Positions 1-6,526 of a stretch of 6,676 nt of DNA are shown here, piece after piece. Within the stretch, counting starts at the first letter, position 1; each line of letters opens with the position of its first letter. Where the stretch lies: the NCBI GenBank assembly GCA_043766985.1, contig JAYUHM010000045.1, positions 1 to 6,676 of the forward strand, written 5' to 3'. This stretch comes from JAAFIP01 sp043766985. Lineage in GTDB: Bacteria > Pseudomonadota > Gammaproteobacteria > Burkholderiales > Burkholderiaceae_C. Under the pieces are notes generated by a model. The model worked only from the letters and a program-made list of their open reading frames with translations. It had not been told where the DNA came from and did not search any database. The position numbers were made by a program, and so were the translations under genes.

Positions 1-1011
1 CGCGTGTTCACCGGCTGGGACTTCGACACCACGCAGGGCACCAGCACGGTGGTGGCGGGCAACCGCACCATCACCAACATCAATGTCGTGCGTGCGCCCA
101 TGCGGCTCACGGCGGCCAACCACACCGCGCTGGGGTCGAGCTTTCTGGGTGCCAGCGTGCCAGCGGCCACCGACGGCGCAGCAGCCCTCAAAATCGCGCT
201 GGACACATTGTTCAATCACCCCAACGTGGGGCCGTTTTTCGGCAAGCAGATGATTCAGCGGCTGGTGACCAGCAACCCCAGCCCGGCCTACGTGGCCCGC
301 GTGGCCAAGGCTTTCAATGACAACGGCGCGGGCGTGCGCGGCGACCTGGCGGCGGTGTTTGCCGCCGTGCTGCTGGACGACGACGCGCGCGGCCCGGCGG
401 GCCTGAGTGGCGCAGGCCAAAACGGCTTCGGCAAGCTGCGCGAGCCGATGGTGCGCCTGGTGCAATGGGCGCGCACTTTTGGCGCCACGTCCAGCCGGGG
501 CAGCTGGAAGATGGGCGACCTGAGCAACCCCGCCACGCAACTCGGCCAAAGCCCGCTGCGCCCCGGCAGCGTGTTCAACTTTTTCCGGCCCGGCTATGTG
601 CCGCCATCCACCGCCATGAGCGCCAGCCAGACGCCCGCGCCTGAGTTTCAACTGGTCAATGAAAGCAGCGTGGCGGGGTACCTGAACTACCTGCAGGGCG
701 TGGTACGCAGTGGTATCTATGTGAACGCGCCCGACGTGCCCAATAACGCCAGCAATGCCAACAACGGCTTTGACATCACCGCGCCCTACACCGCCGAGCT
801 GGCGCTGGCCGCCGACGCCTCGGCGCTCGTCAAACGTCTTGGCCTGCTGCTAAGTGCGGGGCAACTGTCGGCCGCTAACCAGACGCTGATCGTCAATGCG
901 CTTAACGCCACCCTAGTTACAGCCGCCAGCACCGACAGCGTCAAGCGCGACCGCGTGGCCGCAGCGGTGCTGATGGTGATGGCCGCCAGTGATTACCTGA
1001 TCCAGAAATAA
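1..1011 (+). CDS. DUF1800 family protein, 3' part (5' end outside window)
   Basis: The frame is open from the first base, so the gene starts before the window; the GTG at position 4 is an internal valine of an R-V-F-T-G-W motif, not a start. About 336 residues remain of a family usually around 450-600 long. Visible DUF1800 signatures are RVFTGW at the left edge, a HTALGSSFLG-like stretch, HPNVGPFFGKQMIQRLV followed by TSNPSPAYV, a GDLAAVFAAVLLDDDAR stretch, and SPLRPGSVFNFFRPGY. The family has no established enzymatic activity; members are commonly predicted to be exported and lie next to a DUF1501 gene, as here, where the next gene starts 9 bp after the TAA stop. The two are probably co-transcribed. 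Family assignment is firm; function is unknown. Confidence 0.9.
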   Translation, partial: RVFTGWDFDTTQGTSTVVAGNRTITNINVVRAPMRLTAANHTALGSSFLGASVPAATDGAAALKIALDTLFNHPNVGPFFGKQMIQRLVTSNPSPAYVARVAKAFNDNGAGVRGDLAAVFAAVLLDDDARGPAGLSGAGQNGFGKLREPMVRLVQWARTFGATSSRGSWKMGDLSNPATQLGQSPLRPGSVFNFFRPGYVPPSTAMSASQTPAPEFQLVNESSVAGYLNYLQGVVRSGIYVNAPDVPNNASNANNGFDITAPYTAELALAADASALVKRLGLLLSAGQLSAANQTLIVNALNATLVTAASTDSVKRDRVAAAVLMVMAASDYLIQK

Positions 1012-1020
1012 AAGCCGACC

Positions 1021-2478
1021 ATGCACCTCATCAACCCCTCCCTGCACAGCCGCCGCGCGTTTTTGCGCCGCTCGGGCCAGCTGGCGCTCACGGGCACCGC
1101 GCTGCCGTTTGCCCTGAACCTGGCCGCCATGGGTGAAGCCGCCGCCTTCGATGCCAGCGACTACAAAGCCCTGGTGTGCGTGTTTTTTTACGGCGGCAAC
1201 GACTACGCCAACACCGTGGTCACCTACGACGACCCCAGCTACAACGCCTACAGCACCATTCGCGGCGGCGGCGCGGGGCAAACGGCGGGCGGCATTGCGC
1301 TGGCCAAGTCGGCGCTCACGTCCACGCTGCTCAACCCCACCACCGCGCTGGCGGGCGGCCGCCAGTACGCGCTGCACCCCGCCATGACGGGGCTGAGCGG
1401 CTTGTTTAACGCCGGGCAAGCGGCGGTGCAGCTCAATGTCGGCCCGCTGGTGGTGCCGCTGACCCGCGCGCAGTACAGCAGCGCCGACCGCAAAACCTAC
1501 CCGCTGCCGCCCAAGCTGTTTTCACACAACGACCAGCAGTCCATCTGGCAGTCGTCATCGCCCGAAGGCTCCACCATCGGCTGGGGCGGCAACCTTGGCG
1601 ACCTGGCGCTGGCGTCCAACAGCACCTCGCTATTTACTTGCATCAATGTCACTGGCAACGCCGTGTTTTTGTCGGGCGACAGTGCGCTGTCCTACCAGGT
1701 CAGCAGCAGCGGCGCGGTACCGATCAACGCTGTCAAAAGCAATGTCTACGGCTCGGCAGCTGTCAAGGCGGCCATGGCCCAGCTGGTGCAGCAGCCGCGC
1801 GCTCACACGCTTGAAAACGAATACAACAGGGTCACCGCGCGCGCTCTGGGCGCTGAGGCAGCCATCACGTCAGGCCTGGCCTCTAGCACGCTCGCCACGC
1901 CGTTCCCCGCCAGCAACAGCCTGGCCGACCAGCTCAAAACCGTGGCCCGTCTGATCGGCGCACGCAGCAGCCTGGGCACCAAACGGCAGGTGTTTTTCGT
2001 GTCGATCGGCGGGTTTGACCTGCACGACAACCTGATTGCCAACCACCCCGCGCTGCTGGGCAAGGTGAGCGACGCGATGACCGCCTTCTACAACGCCACG
2101 GTGGAGCTAGGCGTGGCGAGCAAGGTCACCGCGTTTACCGCGTCAGACTTCGGCCGCACGCTGAGCAGCAACGGCGACGGCTCCGACCACGGCTGGGGCA
2201 GCCACCACTTCATGGTGGGCGGGGCGGTCAAGGGCAAGGCGTTTTACGGCAGCGCTCCACCCGTCAGCGTGGGCAGCACCACAGCAGCGGCCGACCAGCA
2301 ACACGTCGGCCAGGGCCGCCTGCTGCCCAGCACATCAGTCGACCAGTACGCCGCCACCCTGGCCAAATGGTTCGGCGTGGCCGACAGCGAAATGGCCGGC
2401 ATTTTGCCGAACCTGAGCAAATTTGGCGCTGCCGCCGGGCGGGCGGACTACCCGGTGAATGTGGGGTTCATGGGCTGA
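1021..2478 (+). CDS. DUF1501 family protein with Tat signal peptide
   Basis: The 485-residue product has a twin-arginine export signal: S10-R11-R12-A13-F14-L15-R16, a hydrophobic stretch to about residue 36, then an AAA signal-peptidase-like site near residues 40-42. It is therefore probably folded in the cytoplasm and exported by the Tat system. Family motifs follow in order: GGND at 58-61, LFSHNDQQ with a following W at 166-176, GGFDLHDN at 330-337, DFGRT at 376-380 and GSDHGWGSHH at 387-396. DUF1501 is related to the alkaline phosphatase/sulfatase fold, and the conserved Asp and His residues suggest metal binding, but no substrate is known. The ATG lies 9 bp after the DUF1800 stop and has no clear Shine-Dalgarno, so translational coupling is plausible. 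The length looks complete. Confidence 0.93.
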   Translation: MHLINPSLHSRRAFLRRSGQLALTGTALPFALNLAAMGEAAAFDASDYKALVCVFFYGGNDYANTVVTYDDPSYNAYSTIRGGGAGQTAGGIALAKSALTSTLLNPTTALAGGRQYALHPAMTGLSGLFNAGQAAVQLNVGPLVVPLTRAQYSSADRKTYPLPPKLFSHNDQQSIWQSSSPEGSTIGWGGNLGDLALASNSTSLFTCINVTGNAVFLSGDSALSYQVSSSGAVPINAVKSNVYGSAAVKAAMAQLVQQPRAHTLENEYNRVTARALGAEAAITSGLASSTLATPFPASNSLADQLKTVARLIGARSSLGTKRQVFFVSIGGFDLHDNLIANHPALLGKVSDAMTAFYNATVELGVASKVTAFTASDFGRTLSSNGDGSDHGWGSHHFMVGGAVKGKAFYGSAPPVSVGSTTAAADQQHVGQGRLLPSTSVDQYAATLAKWFGVADSEMAGILPNLSKFGAAAGRADYPVNVGFMG

Positions 2479-2520
2479 ATGATGGGATAGGTGATGGGCT
2501 GAAGACGCGTACAACACGTC

Positions 2521-2565
2521 AAAAAGCCCTTCAGCGGCCTTGGGCAGGCTGCTAAAGGGCTTTTT
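2521..2565. terminator. Strong, probably bidirectional intrinsic terminator
   Basis: AAAAAGCCCTT (2521-2531) is exactly complementary to AAGGGCTTTTT (2555-2565). The stem continues inward with AGC/GCT (2533-2535 with 2551-2553) after one mismatch, then GGCCT/AGGCT including a G-U pair, around a 5-base TGGGC loop. The T-run on the + strand fits termination after the DUF1501 gene, 42 bp downstream of its stop. The A-run on the other arm gives a T-run on the - strand, so the same hairpin can terminate the convergent toxin-antitoxin operon ending at 2649. Confidence 0.88.
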
Positions 2566-2575
2566 TAAGTCAAAT

Positions 2576-2648
2576 CAGGCGGTAGCCCAGGCGTTTATTG
2601 CCTCGATTGCTATGAATTTTAATATTTACTGCCTGCGAGTGTGAAGCA
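2576..2648. other. Intergenic spacer, possible degenerate dispersed repeat
   Basis: No ORF is seen between the terminator and the toxin stop. The local sequence (a GGCGGTAGCCCAGGCG block followed by GATTGCTATGAATTTTAA) resembles intergenic repeat sequences with a GCTAT core that I associate with Comamonadaceae genomes. That is a memory-based impression; only one copy is in the window. Confidence 0.2.
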
Positions 2649-2975
2649 TCAAAGCGGCAAGGCGAGGTGAATTTTGATGGCATCTTCCACGGCCAGCATG
2701 TCCACCTTTGTCAGCGACCTGATCAGGCTTTTGAGCCGCGCCTTGTCGGCTGCCATGATCTGGTCAGCCATTGCTTTGCTGCTTTGGTCGCCAATGGTGA
2801 CCACGGCCTCGCCGGGGTAAGTTCGCCCCGTATTGCTTGTCAGTGGCACCACCACCACCCGCGCTAGGTTTCTGTTGGCTGCATCGTTGCTCACAATCAC
2901 TGCAGGTCGCGTCTTGCGGATTTCTGTCCCAACCGCAGGGTCAAACTCTACCCACCAGACTTCACCGCGCTTCAT
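2649..2975 (-). CDS. Type II toxin, MazF/PemK-family endoribonuclease
   Basis: The 108-residue protein has the standard length and pattern of MazF/PemK toxins, which cleave mRNA at short sequence motifs when freed from the antitoxin. It begins MKRGEVWWVEFDP, followed by G16-T-E, KTRPAVIVS (residues 21-29), VVPLTS (42-47), S65-S66 and DQI (71-73), with a final helix from about residue 91. R23 and T46 fall where the catalytic Arg and Thr of E. coli MazF (R29, T52) are expected, so the enzyme looks intact. The frame is open 43 codons further upstream, but that extension lies out of frame inside the antitoxin gene and has no family similarity, so the ATG at 2973-2975 is chosen. It overlaps the antitoxin stop by 14 bp, implying translational coupling. 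Confidence 0.94.
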   Translation of the reverse strand: MKRGEVWWVEFDPAVGTEIRKTRPAVIVSNDAANRNLARVVVVPLTSNTGRTYPGEAVVTIGDQSSKAMADQIMAADKARLKSLIRSLTKVDMLAVEDAIKIHLALPL

Positions 2976-3192
2976 TGACCATATCTTTGGACAGCGCGTT
3001 GCACCATTCCACAGCATCGGCTTCGCGCTCCTGGTCTGCAGCCATGGCTTTGTAGCCGTCATCCAAAGCGTTTGACAGCACATGCGGGCGCAGCAAGTCT
3101 TCAATGAACTGGCTCATGCGGCGTTTGCCGATGGTGCGCCACAAGCCGTCGTAGACTGCTTCGTCAAGGGTGATGGTCATCTTCTTGTGCAT
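2962..3192 (-). CDS. Antitoxin, ribbon-helix-helix type, partner of MazF/PemK toxin
   Basis: The 76-residue protein has an N-terminal strand KMTITLDE (residues 4-11) followed by two helices through RRMSQFIEDLLRPHV (24-38), the layout of a ribbon-helix-helix DNA-binding domain. The acidic tail (GYKAMAADQEREADAVEW, residues 46-63, to the C-terminus) is typical of the part that wraps and blocks the toxin. Start choice: ATG at 3190-3192 with an AGGAG ribosome-binding site at 3199-3203, 6 bases upstream. The gene precedes and overlaps the toxin gene by 14 bp, the usual antitoxin-first order. The protein presumably dimerises on the palindrome at 3212-3225 and represses its own operon, more strongly when bound to toxin. 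Confidence 0.9.
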   Translation of the reverse strand: MHKKMTITLDEAVYDGLWRTIGKRRMSQFIEDLLRPHVLSNALDDGYKAMAADQEREADAVEWCNALSKDMVNEAR

Positions 3193-3198
3193 TTCGAT

Positions 3199-3203
3199 CT
3201 CCT
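3199..3203 (-). promoter_or_regulatory. Ribosome-binding site of the antitoxin gene
   Basis: AGGAG on the - strand, 6 bases before the ATG at 3192. It is the clearest Shine-Dalgarno in the window and fixes the antitoxin start. Confidence 0.8.
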
Positions 3204-3211
3204 AATCACAC

Positions 3212-3225
3212 GCTATACGTATAGC
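3212..3225. promoter_or_regulatory. Perfect 14-bp palindrome, likely toxin-antitoxin operator
   Basis: GCTATACGTATAGC is its own reverse complement, centred between 3218 and 3219, 20 bp upstream of the antitoxin ATG. Ribbon-helix-helix antitoxins bind such palindromes as dimers. It overlaps the candidate -10 element, so binding would block RNA polymerase. The palindrome is seen directly; the operator role is inferred. Confidence 0.7.
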
Positions 3226-3226
3226 A
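3218..3226 (-). promoter_or_regulatory. Candidate extended -10 promoter element of the toxin-antitoxin operon
   Basis: On the - strand TGCTATACG resembles an extended -10 (TGn followed by TATAAT-like). It would place the transcription start near 3211, giving a leader of about 18 bases with the AGGAG site inside it. No convincing -35 box was found, which an extended -10 promoter can tolerate. Confidence 0.4.
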
Positions 3227-3339
3227 TTTAAACCATAGAGGGTACCCCTTCACATAACTGAATACAAGTGTTGGGCTCATACCCCCCGGCGCTTTGGCGC
3301 GTCATGCGAACCGATCACTCCACGAATTGGGATTTGTAA

Positions 3340-3429
3340 GGTGGTCGAGGTCAACTATCCTGACCGCTCGGCGACAACTATCTTGGCCGGTGGAGGCGGG
3401 GAATGAATTTGATAATTTAGGTGGTCGAG
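3340..3429. repeat. Short direct repeats at the IS21-type end
   Basis: GGTGGTCGAG occurs exactly at 3340-3349 and 3420-3429. Between them GTCAACTATCC (3350-3360) and GACAACTATCT (3373-3383) match at 9 of 11 bases with a 23-bp period. Such multiple repeats at the ends are typical of transposase-binding sites in IS21 elements. The right-hand GGTGGTCGAG lies in the last codons of istB. Confidence 0.55.
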
Positions 3430-3848
3430 CGAGCTTTTCGCACAGGCGGGGCATGCCCGGCCTGTGCGGCGCGGTGGCGGTAGCTTTCCACATTCAGCTC
3501 CAGAATGGTTGAGTGATATACCAGCCGGTAAACAGCGGCCAGTGTCATTGCAGGTTCCACAAACACTTCGCCCCACTCTGAGAACGGGGTGTTGGCGGTG
3601 ATAGCCAGACTCTTTAGTTCATAGCGCTCGGATATCAATTCAAACAGCACAGAAGTCTCAGCCTGGTAGCGTCGAACGTAACTCAAGTCTTCAAGAATCA
3701 GCAAGTCAAAGCGGTCCAGCGTAGCCAGCTCCTGCGGCAGCCGCAAATCACGCTGCGCTGCCTGCAAGCGTTGCACCAGGTCCGAGCCGTGGGTGAACTG
3801 AACCCGCTTTCCCGCATCAATGAGTGCATGCCCCACTGACAGGTGGAG
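3417..3848 (-). pseudogene. istB: IstB-like ATP-binding helper protein of IS21 family, 5'-truncated
   Basis: About 142 residues match the C-terminal part of IstB, the AAA+ ATPase that assists the IS21 transposase IstA in target choice; a complete IstB is about 250 residues. Similarity starts at HLSVGHALIDAGKRV, just after the place where Walker A (GxxGxGKS) should be, so the nucleotide-binding loop and the N-terminal domain are lost. Retained are the SDLVQRLQ stretch, Walker B as LLILED (usually LLILDD), QAETSVLFELISERY, the sensor-1 region ITANTPFSEWG, MTLAAVYRLVYH and NVESYRHRAA. The open frame runs upstream to an ATG at 3920, but those 25 residues show no IstB similarity and are junction sequence. 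No internal frameshift was seen. The product, if made, should not bind ATP. Confidence 0.88.
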
Positions 3849-4100
3849 GGGTGCAGCACAAGGTTTTTTGCAGACGACAACACACCAATCGCAAAAAAGC
3901 GACGCAGTAACATCCTGCATCGTGCTTAACGGAAAATCTTTAAAGGTGTTTCATAGCACCCTAGAAATAATTCCGCGTCAATATAAACTGCCTGGCAAGG
4001 CGATGGCGATTACCGAGTCAGGTTAATGAAACTGCCTCAGGAGCCAAAATCAAAAAACGGTCTACGACAGTGGTCGAACTCCAATGCGATAAGGAGGTTT
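3849..4100. other. Non-coding junction between IS remnant and low-GC insert
   Basis: I see no supported gene here. GC falls towards the right. A small hairpin TCGC-A6-GCGA lies at 3889-3902, and GTGGTCGA at 4070-4077 repeats 8 bases of the IS-end motif in the same orientation, which may be chance or a further relic. No convincing terminator was found after the stop of the 567-residue gene at 4101. Confidence 0.5.
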
Positions 4101-5804
4101 TCATCTAGAATTTTGACGATTGCGGTAGCCTTGTAGTTTTTGGAGTGCGATTATATTTTTTGCCATCGTTTTAAATTGCTTACGGAAGTCGTCACGCACA
4201 GTGTTAACCGGAACAGCACCTATCGCCCCTTCCAAATTACCTTTTCCATTCATGATATTTAATGTATTTGTTACGTTAGCAAGGACTGGAATGCTATCCT
4301 TAACAGTCGATTTAATACTGTCTAATATTTCCTCCATGTTCGCAGGAATCGTTACGTTACTAGACAACAACTTTTCTAATTTTTGACTGACAGCGTTTAA
4401 TGCAGCAACTGCTTCCTTGCGATAGTTGGCCTCTCGAATGTCTAGTTTATTGTCCAATGATTTACCAAGAGAATTACCATGAGATTTAGAGATGTTCGGC
4501 ATTAACTTATAGAACCATTCGCCAAACGCGCTTTGACTAAATTGTTGAACCATGTTTGCTTTGGAATCATGTCGTTCGTTGCTGTCGGAGTCAATTTTTC
4601 CGGTCACAACCTCTCGTCCGGCCAAACCCACGAACGTAGAGACAACGCTAACAATCGCATTGCTTGCTACATAACCTGCGATAGTTTTAATTTGATGCCC
4701 GATATCACTCAAAGATCGCATCGGGTTTACGGCGTGTCCAGCCAAGGAAGCCGCTTCGCCGCCAGCTCTGGAAAGACCGACGAAAATGTCCATAAACCCG
4801 GCAGCGGGTGCTTTTGCGTCGGGTGCACGAACATCAAATAAATTAACTTTATTCATACCGCCGACAAAATTAGTTACCTTAATTTGACTTACCCAAGGCA
4901 CAACTTGTGAGGTGGAAAAAACTGCTTTGGTCGTCGCACCTGCCGACCCAGATGCTAATGCGCTGGTGGCAAATAACGTACTGGGGTTTCCAAGACCTGT
5001 TGTACTATCAACGCCACGCCTGACCGTATTGGCCAACCCTGTTAAAAGCGGTTGCAAAGTTGCTGCATAAGGGCCGTCTCCCTTAAGGAAATTTTGGTAC
5101 TCGACAATGCGATCTACCCGGCTCCTATGTTCCGCTTCAAGTCTGACGTATTCCGGACTGTCGGGCGCTAACTTGGTGAAGAACTTGGTACCGTCGGTGA
5201 TTTTGAGGATGATCAGATTTGGCTTAGGTAGCAGCGCATGAACTGCAATCGGCTCAATTTTAGCCAAGTTGCCCGATGCTGCCGCTCTGTCGATTGCTTG
5301 ATTAACTATTTCATTTGCCACGTAAGCAGTGGATCCGCTGAAAACTCCAGCTACAGCATTACGACTGCCGGCAGTGCTGAATTCTTTCTTTTCTGGATCG
5401 AGCTTAGTAATAAGTGCATTGCGTGATGGTGTACGTGCTGCCGAAGATATACCGCCTTGTAAAGCTGCAACAGCTATTGCTGGACCTGCTTCGTAAAATT
5501 GAGTGTTCATGTTGCGTGAGTCGTCATATGAGGAATTTTGATATAGTCCAGCTCTCACCGTCATAGCCGCTTCCGCAAGAGTCACATATTCAGCCTGTAG
5601 TCTAATTTGATTGCCTAGATTTTCTGGCGTTAAGTTTCTATTGAATACGAAATCTGTATCCAAAATATCATTTATACGCCTGTCGACTGCGGGAGTCCTT
5701 AAGTCGACTCCGCGCTCTGCTACATCTAGGGTAGTTGTGGGCGAGCGATTTCGACTATTTAAATTGTTTGAAGTCGCGCGATTAGTGTGTAACGATCTTG
5801 GCAT
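4101..5804 (-). CDS. 567-residue protein of unknown family, candidate type III secreted effector
   Basis: I do not recognise the family. The first 26 residues contain no Asp or Glu and are rich in Ser, Thr, Asn and Arg, a composition common in type III secretion signals. The whole protein contains no cysteine, also frequent in exported proteins. Residues 60-125 and 145-185 are Ala-rich and probably helical; 274-300 is a small-residue stretch; 374-400 is hydrophobic and could be a membrane-associated helix; 455-567 looks helical with basic patches. No enzyme motif is evident. The upstream gene, 19 bp away, looks like a secretion chaperone, the usual arrangement for an effector. There is no good Shine-Dalgarno at the ATG (5802-5804); coupling to the upstream gene is possible. 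Local GC is far below the left half, suggesting transfer. Alternatives: a phage structural protein or another membrane-active toxin. Confidence 0.75.
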   Translation of the reverse strand: MPRSLHTNRATSNNLNSRNRSPTTTLDVAERGVDLRTPAVDRRINDILDTDFVFNRNLTPENLGNQIRLQAEYVTLAEAAMTVRAGLYQNSSYDDSRNMNTQFYEAGPAIAVAALQGGISSAARTPSRNALITKLDPEKKEFSTAGSRNAVAGVFSGSTAYVANEIVNQAIDRAAASGNLAKIEPIAVHALLPKPNLIILKITDGTKFFTKLAPDSPEYVRLEAEHRSRVDRIVEYQNFLKGDGPYAATLQPLLTGLANTVRRGVDSTTGLGNPSTLFATSALASGSAGATTKAVFSTSQVVPWVSQIKVTNFVGGMNKVNLFDVRAPDAKAPAAGFMDIFVGLSRAGGEAASLAGHAVNPMRSLSDIGHQIKTIAGYVASNAIVSVVSTFVGLAGREVVTGKIDSDSNERHDSKANMVQQFSQSAFGEWFYKLMPNISKSHGNSLGKSLDNKLDIREANYRKEAVAALNAVSQKLEKLLSSNVTIPANMEEILDSIKSTVKDSIPVLANVTNTLNIMNGKGNLEGAIGAVPVNTVRDDFRKQFKTMAKNIIALQKLQGYRNRQNSR

Positions 5805-5823
5805 ATCGACGGTAAAAAAATTT
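5805..5823 (-). other. Short A/T homopolymer spacer between the two operon genes
   Basis: The 19-bp gap contains, on the + strand, A7 followed immediately by T5 (5814-5825), which also covers part of the upstream stop codon. It holds no ribosome-binding site. The frames of the two genes differ by one base. Confidence 0.5.
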
Positions 5824-6270
5824 TTACGCGCTTGGGTTGGGTTGACCCAGCTCGCTAAGCTTTCCTATCACAATATATTGCATAACTGTTGGGGCAATAA
5901 CTCTCGCTGTATCAAGCATCGCTATAGCTTCATGTGGGTCGCTTGAGCAATTAATAGAAGTAATCTGAATAAAACCTTTGTCGTTTGCGCTTAACCACCA
6001 CTTCAGTTCCGTAAATAGGTAGGCTTGTATGCCAAACATATTTAAAATTTCGTGCCCTTGCATTTTCAAAACAGACAATGGAAGTATTAACTCGGGCCGC
6101 ACAACAAATTCCCCATTTTCGTCCGTGATAACGAGTCGCCATGAGGTGCCGTGTGCACCGACGAAATACAATCCGCGCAGTAAAGCATCTCGACTTTCAA
6201 AGGGCAACCCAATCGCTACTAAGAAGGTGGCGCAAAAATCTTGTACTTTAGTATTGAGTAACGATTGCAT
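5824..6270 (-). CDS. Small acidic protein, possible class I type III secretion chaperone
   Basis: The protein has 148 residues with 14 acidic and 10 basic ones. The predicted layout fits the CesT/Tir-chaperone fold: an N-terminal helix ending in the phrase FLVAIGLPF (residues 16-24), a run of strands (WRLVITDENGEFVV at 44-57, LILPLSVL at 61-68, KWWLSANDKGFIQITSI at 90-106), and a C-terminal helix over residues 112-134 (PHEAIAMLDTARVIAPTVMQYI). Such chaperones are dimers that bind the N-terminal region of one effector, usually encoded next door, as here 19 bp downstream. This is a fold-level impression, not a recognised sequence match. ATG at 6268-6270 is the only standard start in frame; upstream codons reach a TGA without another, and no Shine-Dalgarno is seen. 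Low GC, like its partner. No secretion apparatus genes are in the window. Confidence 0.65.
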   Translation of the reverse strand: MQSLLNTKVQDFCATFLVAIGLPFESRDALLRGLYFVGAHGTSWRLVITDENGEFVVRPELILPLSVLKMQGHEILNMFGIQAYLFTELKWWLSANDKGFIQITSINCSSDPHEAIAMLDTARVIAPTVMQYIVIGKLSELGQPNPSA

Positions 6271-6292
6271 ACATGAATGCTTTTGGATTTTA

Positions 6293-6321
6293 ATATTACA
6301 AAGTTTTCAGGCTTGGAACAA
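6293..6321 (-). promoter_or_regulatory. Candidate sigma-70-type promoter of the chaperone/effector operon
   Basis: On the - strand TTGTTC (6316-6321) and TAATAT (6293-6298) are separated by exactly 17 bases (6299-6315). They match the consensus at 3 of 6 and 4 of 6 positions. The start point would be near 6286, leaving a short leader of about 15 bases to the ATG at 6270, consistent with the absence of a Shine-Dalgarno. No plant-inducible-promoter (TTCG-N16-TTCG) or hrp-box arrangement was found upstream. Confidence 0.35.
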
Positions 6322-6526
6322 CCTGGAAGTTCGTAGATACTTTCGTGTGAGGTAAGGTAAAACGTGTCAGGTAAGTTCTTGCTAATACGGGACAATCCGA
6401 AGATGCCAAGTGTGGAAGTGATCGTGGCACTTACATTAAGATCATCATCAATAGTGATGACAGTTTTGTGAAAAGAGGGGGGTTCTTCTTAAAAAGTACC
6501 CTCTGGTCGTGACAAGCCGGAGAAAC
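6322..6526. other. Intergenic region without a supported gene
   Basis: No coding sequence is convincing on either strand. It contains a perfect inverted repeat TCATCA-ATAG-TGATGA (6445-6460) and a longer-range AGAGGG/CCCTCT pair flanking 6475-6505. These may be regulatory or weak terminators, but no role can be assigned. Confidence 0.45.

Larger units (their letters stand above)
3335..3848 (-). mobile_element. IS21-family insertion sequence remnant, right end
   Basis: The remnant holds the 3' half of istB plus a probable right terminus. IS21-family ends commonly begin 5'-TGT and carry several internal repeats. Here TGTAAGGTGGTCGAGG starts at 3335, followed by a repeated GTCAACTATCC/GACAACTATCT pair (3350-3360, 3373-3383) and a second GGTGGTCGAG (3420-3429). 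The left end, istA and the first part of istB are absent, so the element cannot move by itself. It separates the high-GC toxin-antitoxin region from low-GC sequence on its right. The exact outer boundary is a guess. Confidence 0.65.

Noticed and set aside
913..1419. Open frame of 168 codons on the - strand across the DUF1800/DUF1501 junction
   Set aside because: Low-complexity Ala/Gly/Val/His-rich translation opposite two well-supported family genes in high-GC DNA; a typical shadow frame.
2976..3104. 43-codon N-terminal extension of the MazF-like toxin
   Set aside because: It lies out of frame within the antitoxin gene, lacks family similarity, and the MKRGEVW start gives the normal toxin length.
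3849..3920. N-terminal 25 residues of the istB open frame as part of IstB
   Set aside because: Cys/Val-rich sequence with no Walker A motif; it is read-through of the junction.
3820..4026. 68-codon + strand frame spanning the IS junction
   Set aside because: It crosses the break between istB and unrelated sequence, with no ribosome-binding site and no recognisable domain.
5611..5946. 111-codon + strand frame over the chaperone/effector junction
   Set aside because: Antisense to two longer, better supported genes and without any domain features.
6330..6346. TTCGT-N7-TTCGT as a plant-inducible promoter box upstream of the chaperone-like gene
   Set aside because: The spacing is 7 bases where about 15 are required, and it points along the + strand, away from the operon.
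6445..6460. TCATCA-ATAG-TGATGA as a terminator
   Set aside because: The stem is only 6 bp and AT-rich, and no T-run follows directly; it was kept only as an unexplained inverted repeat.
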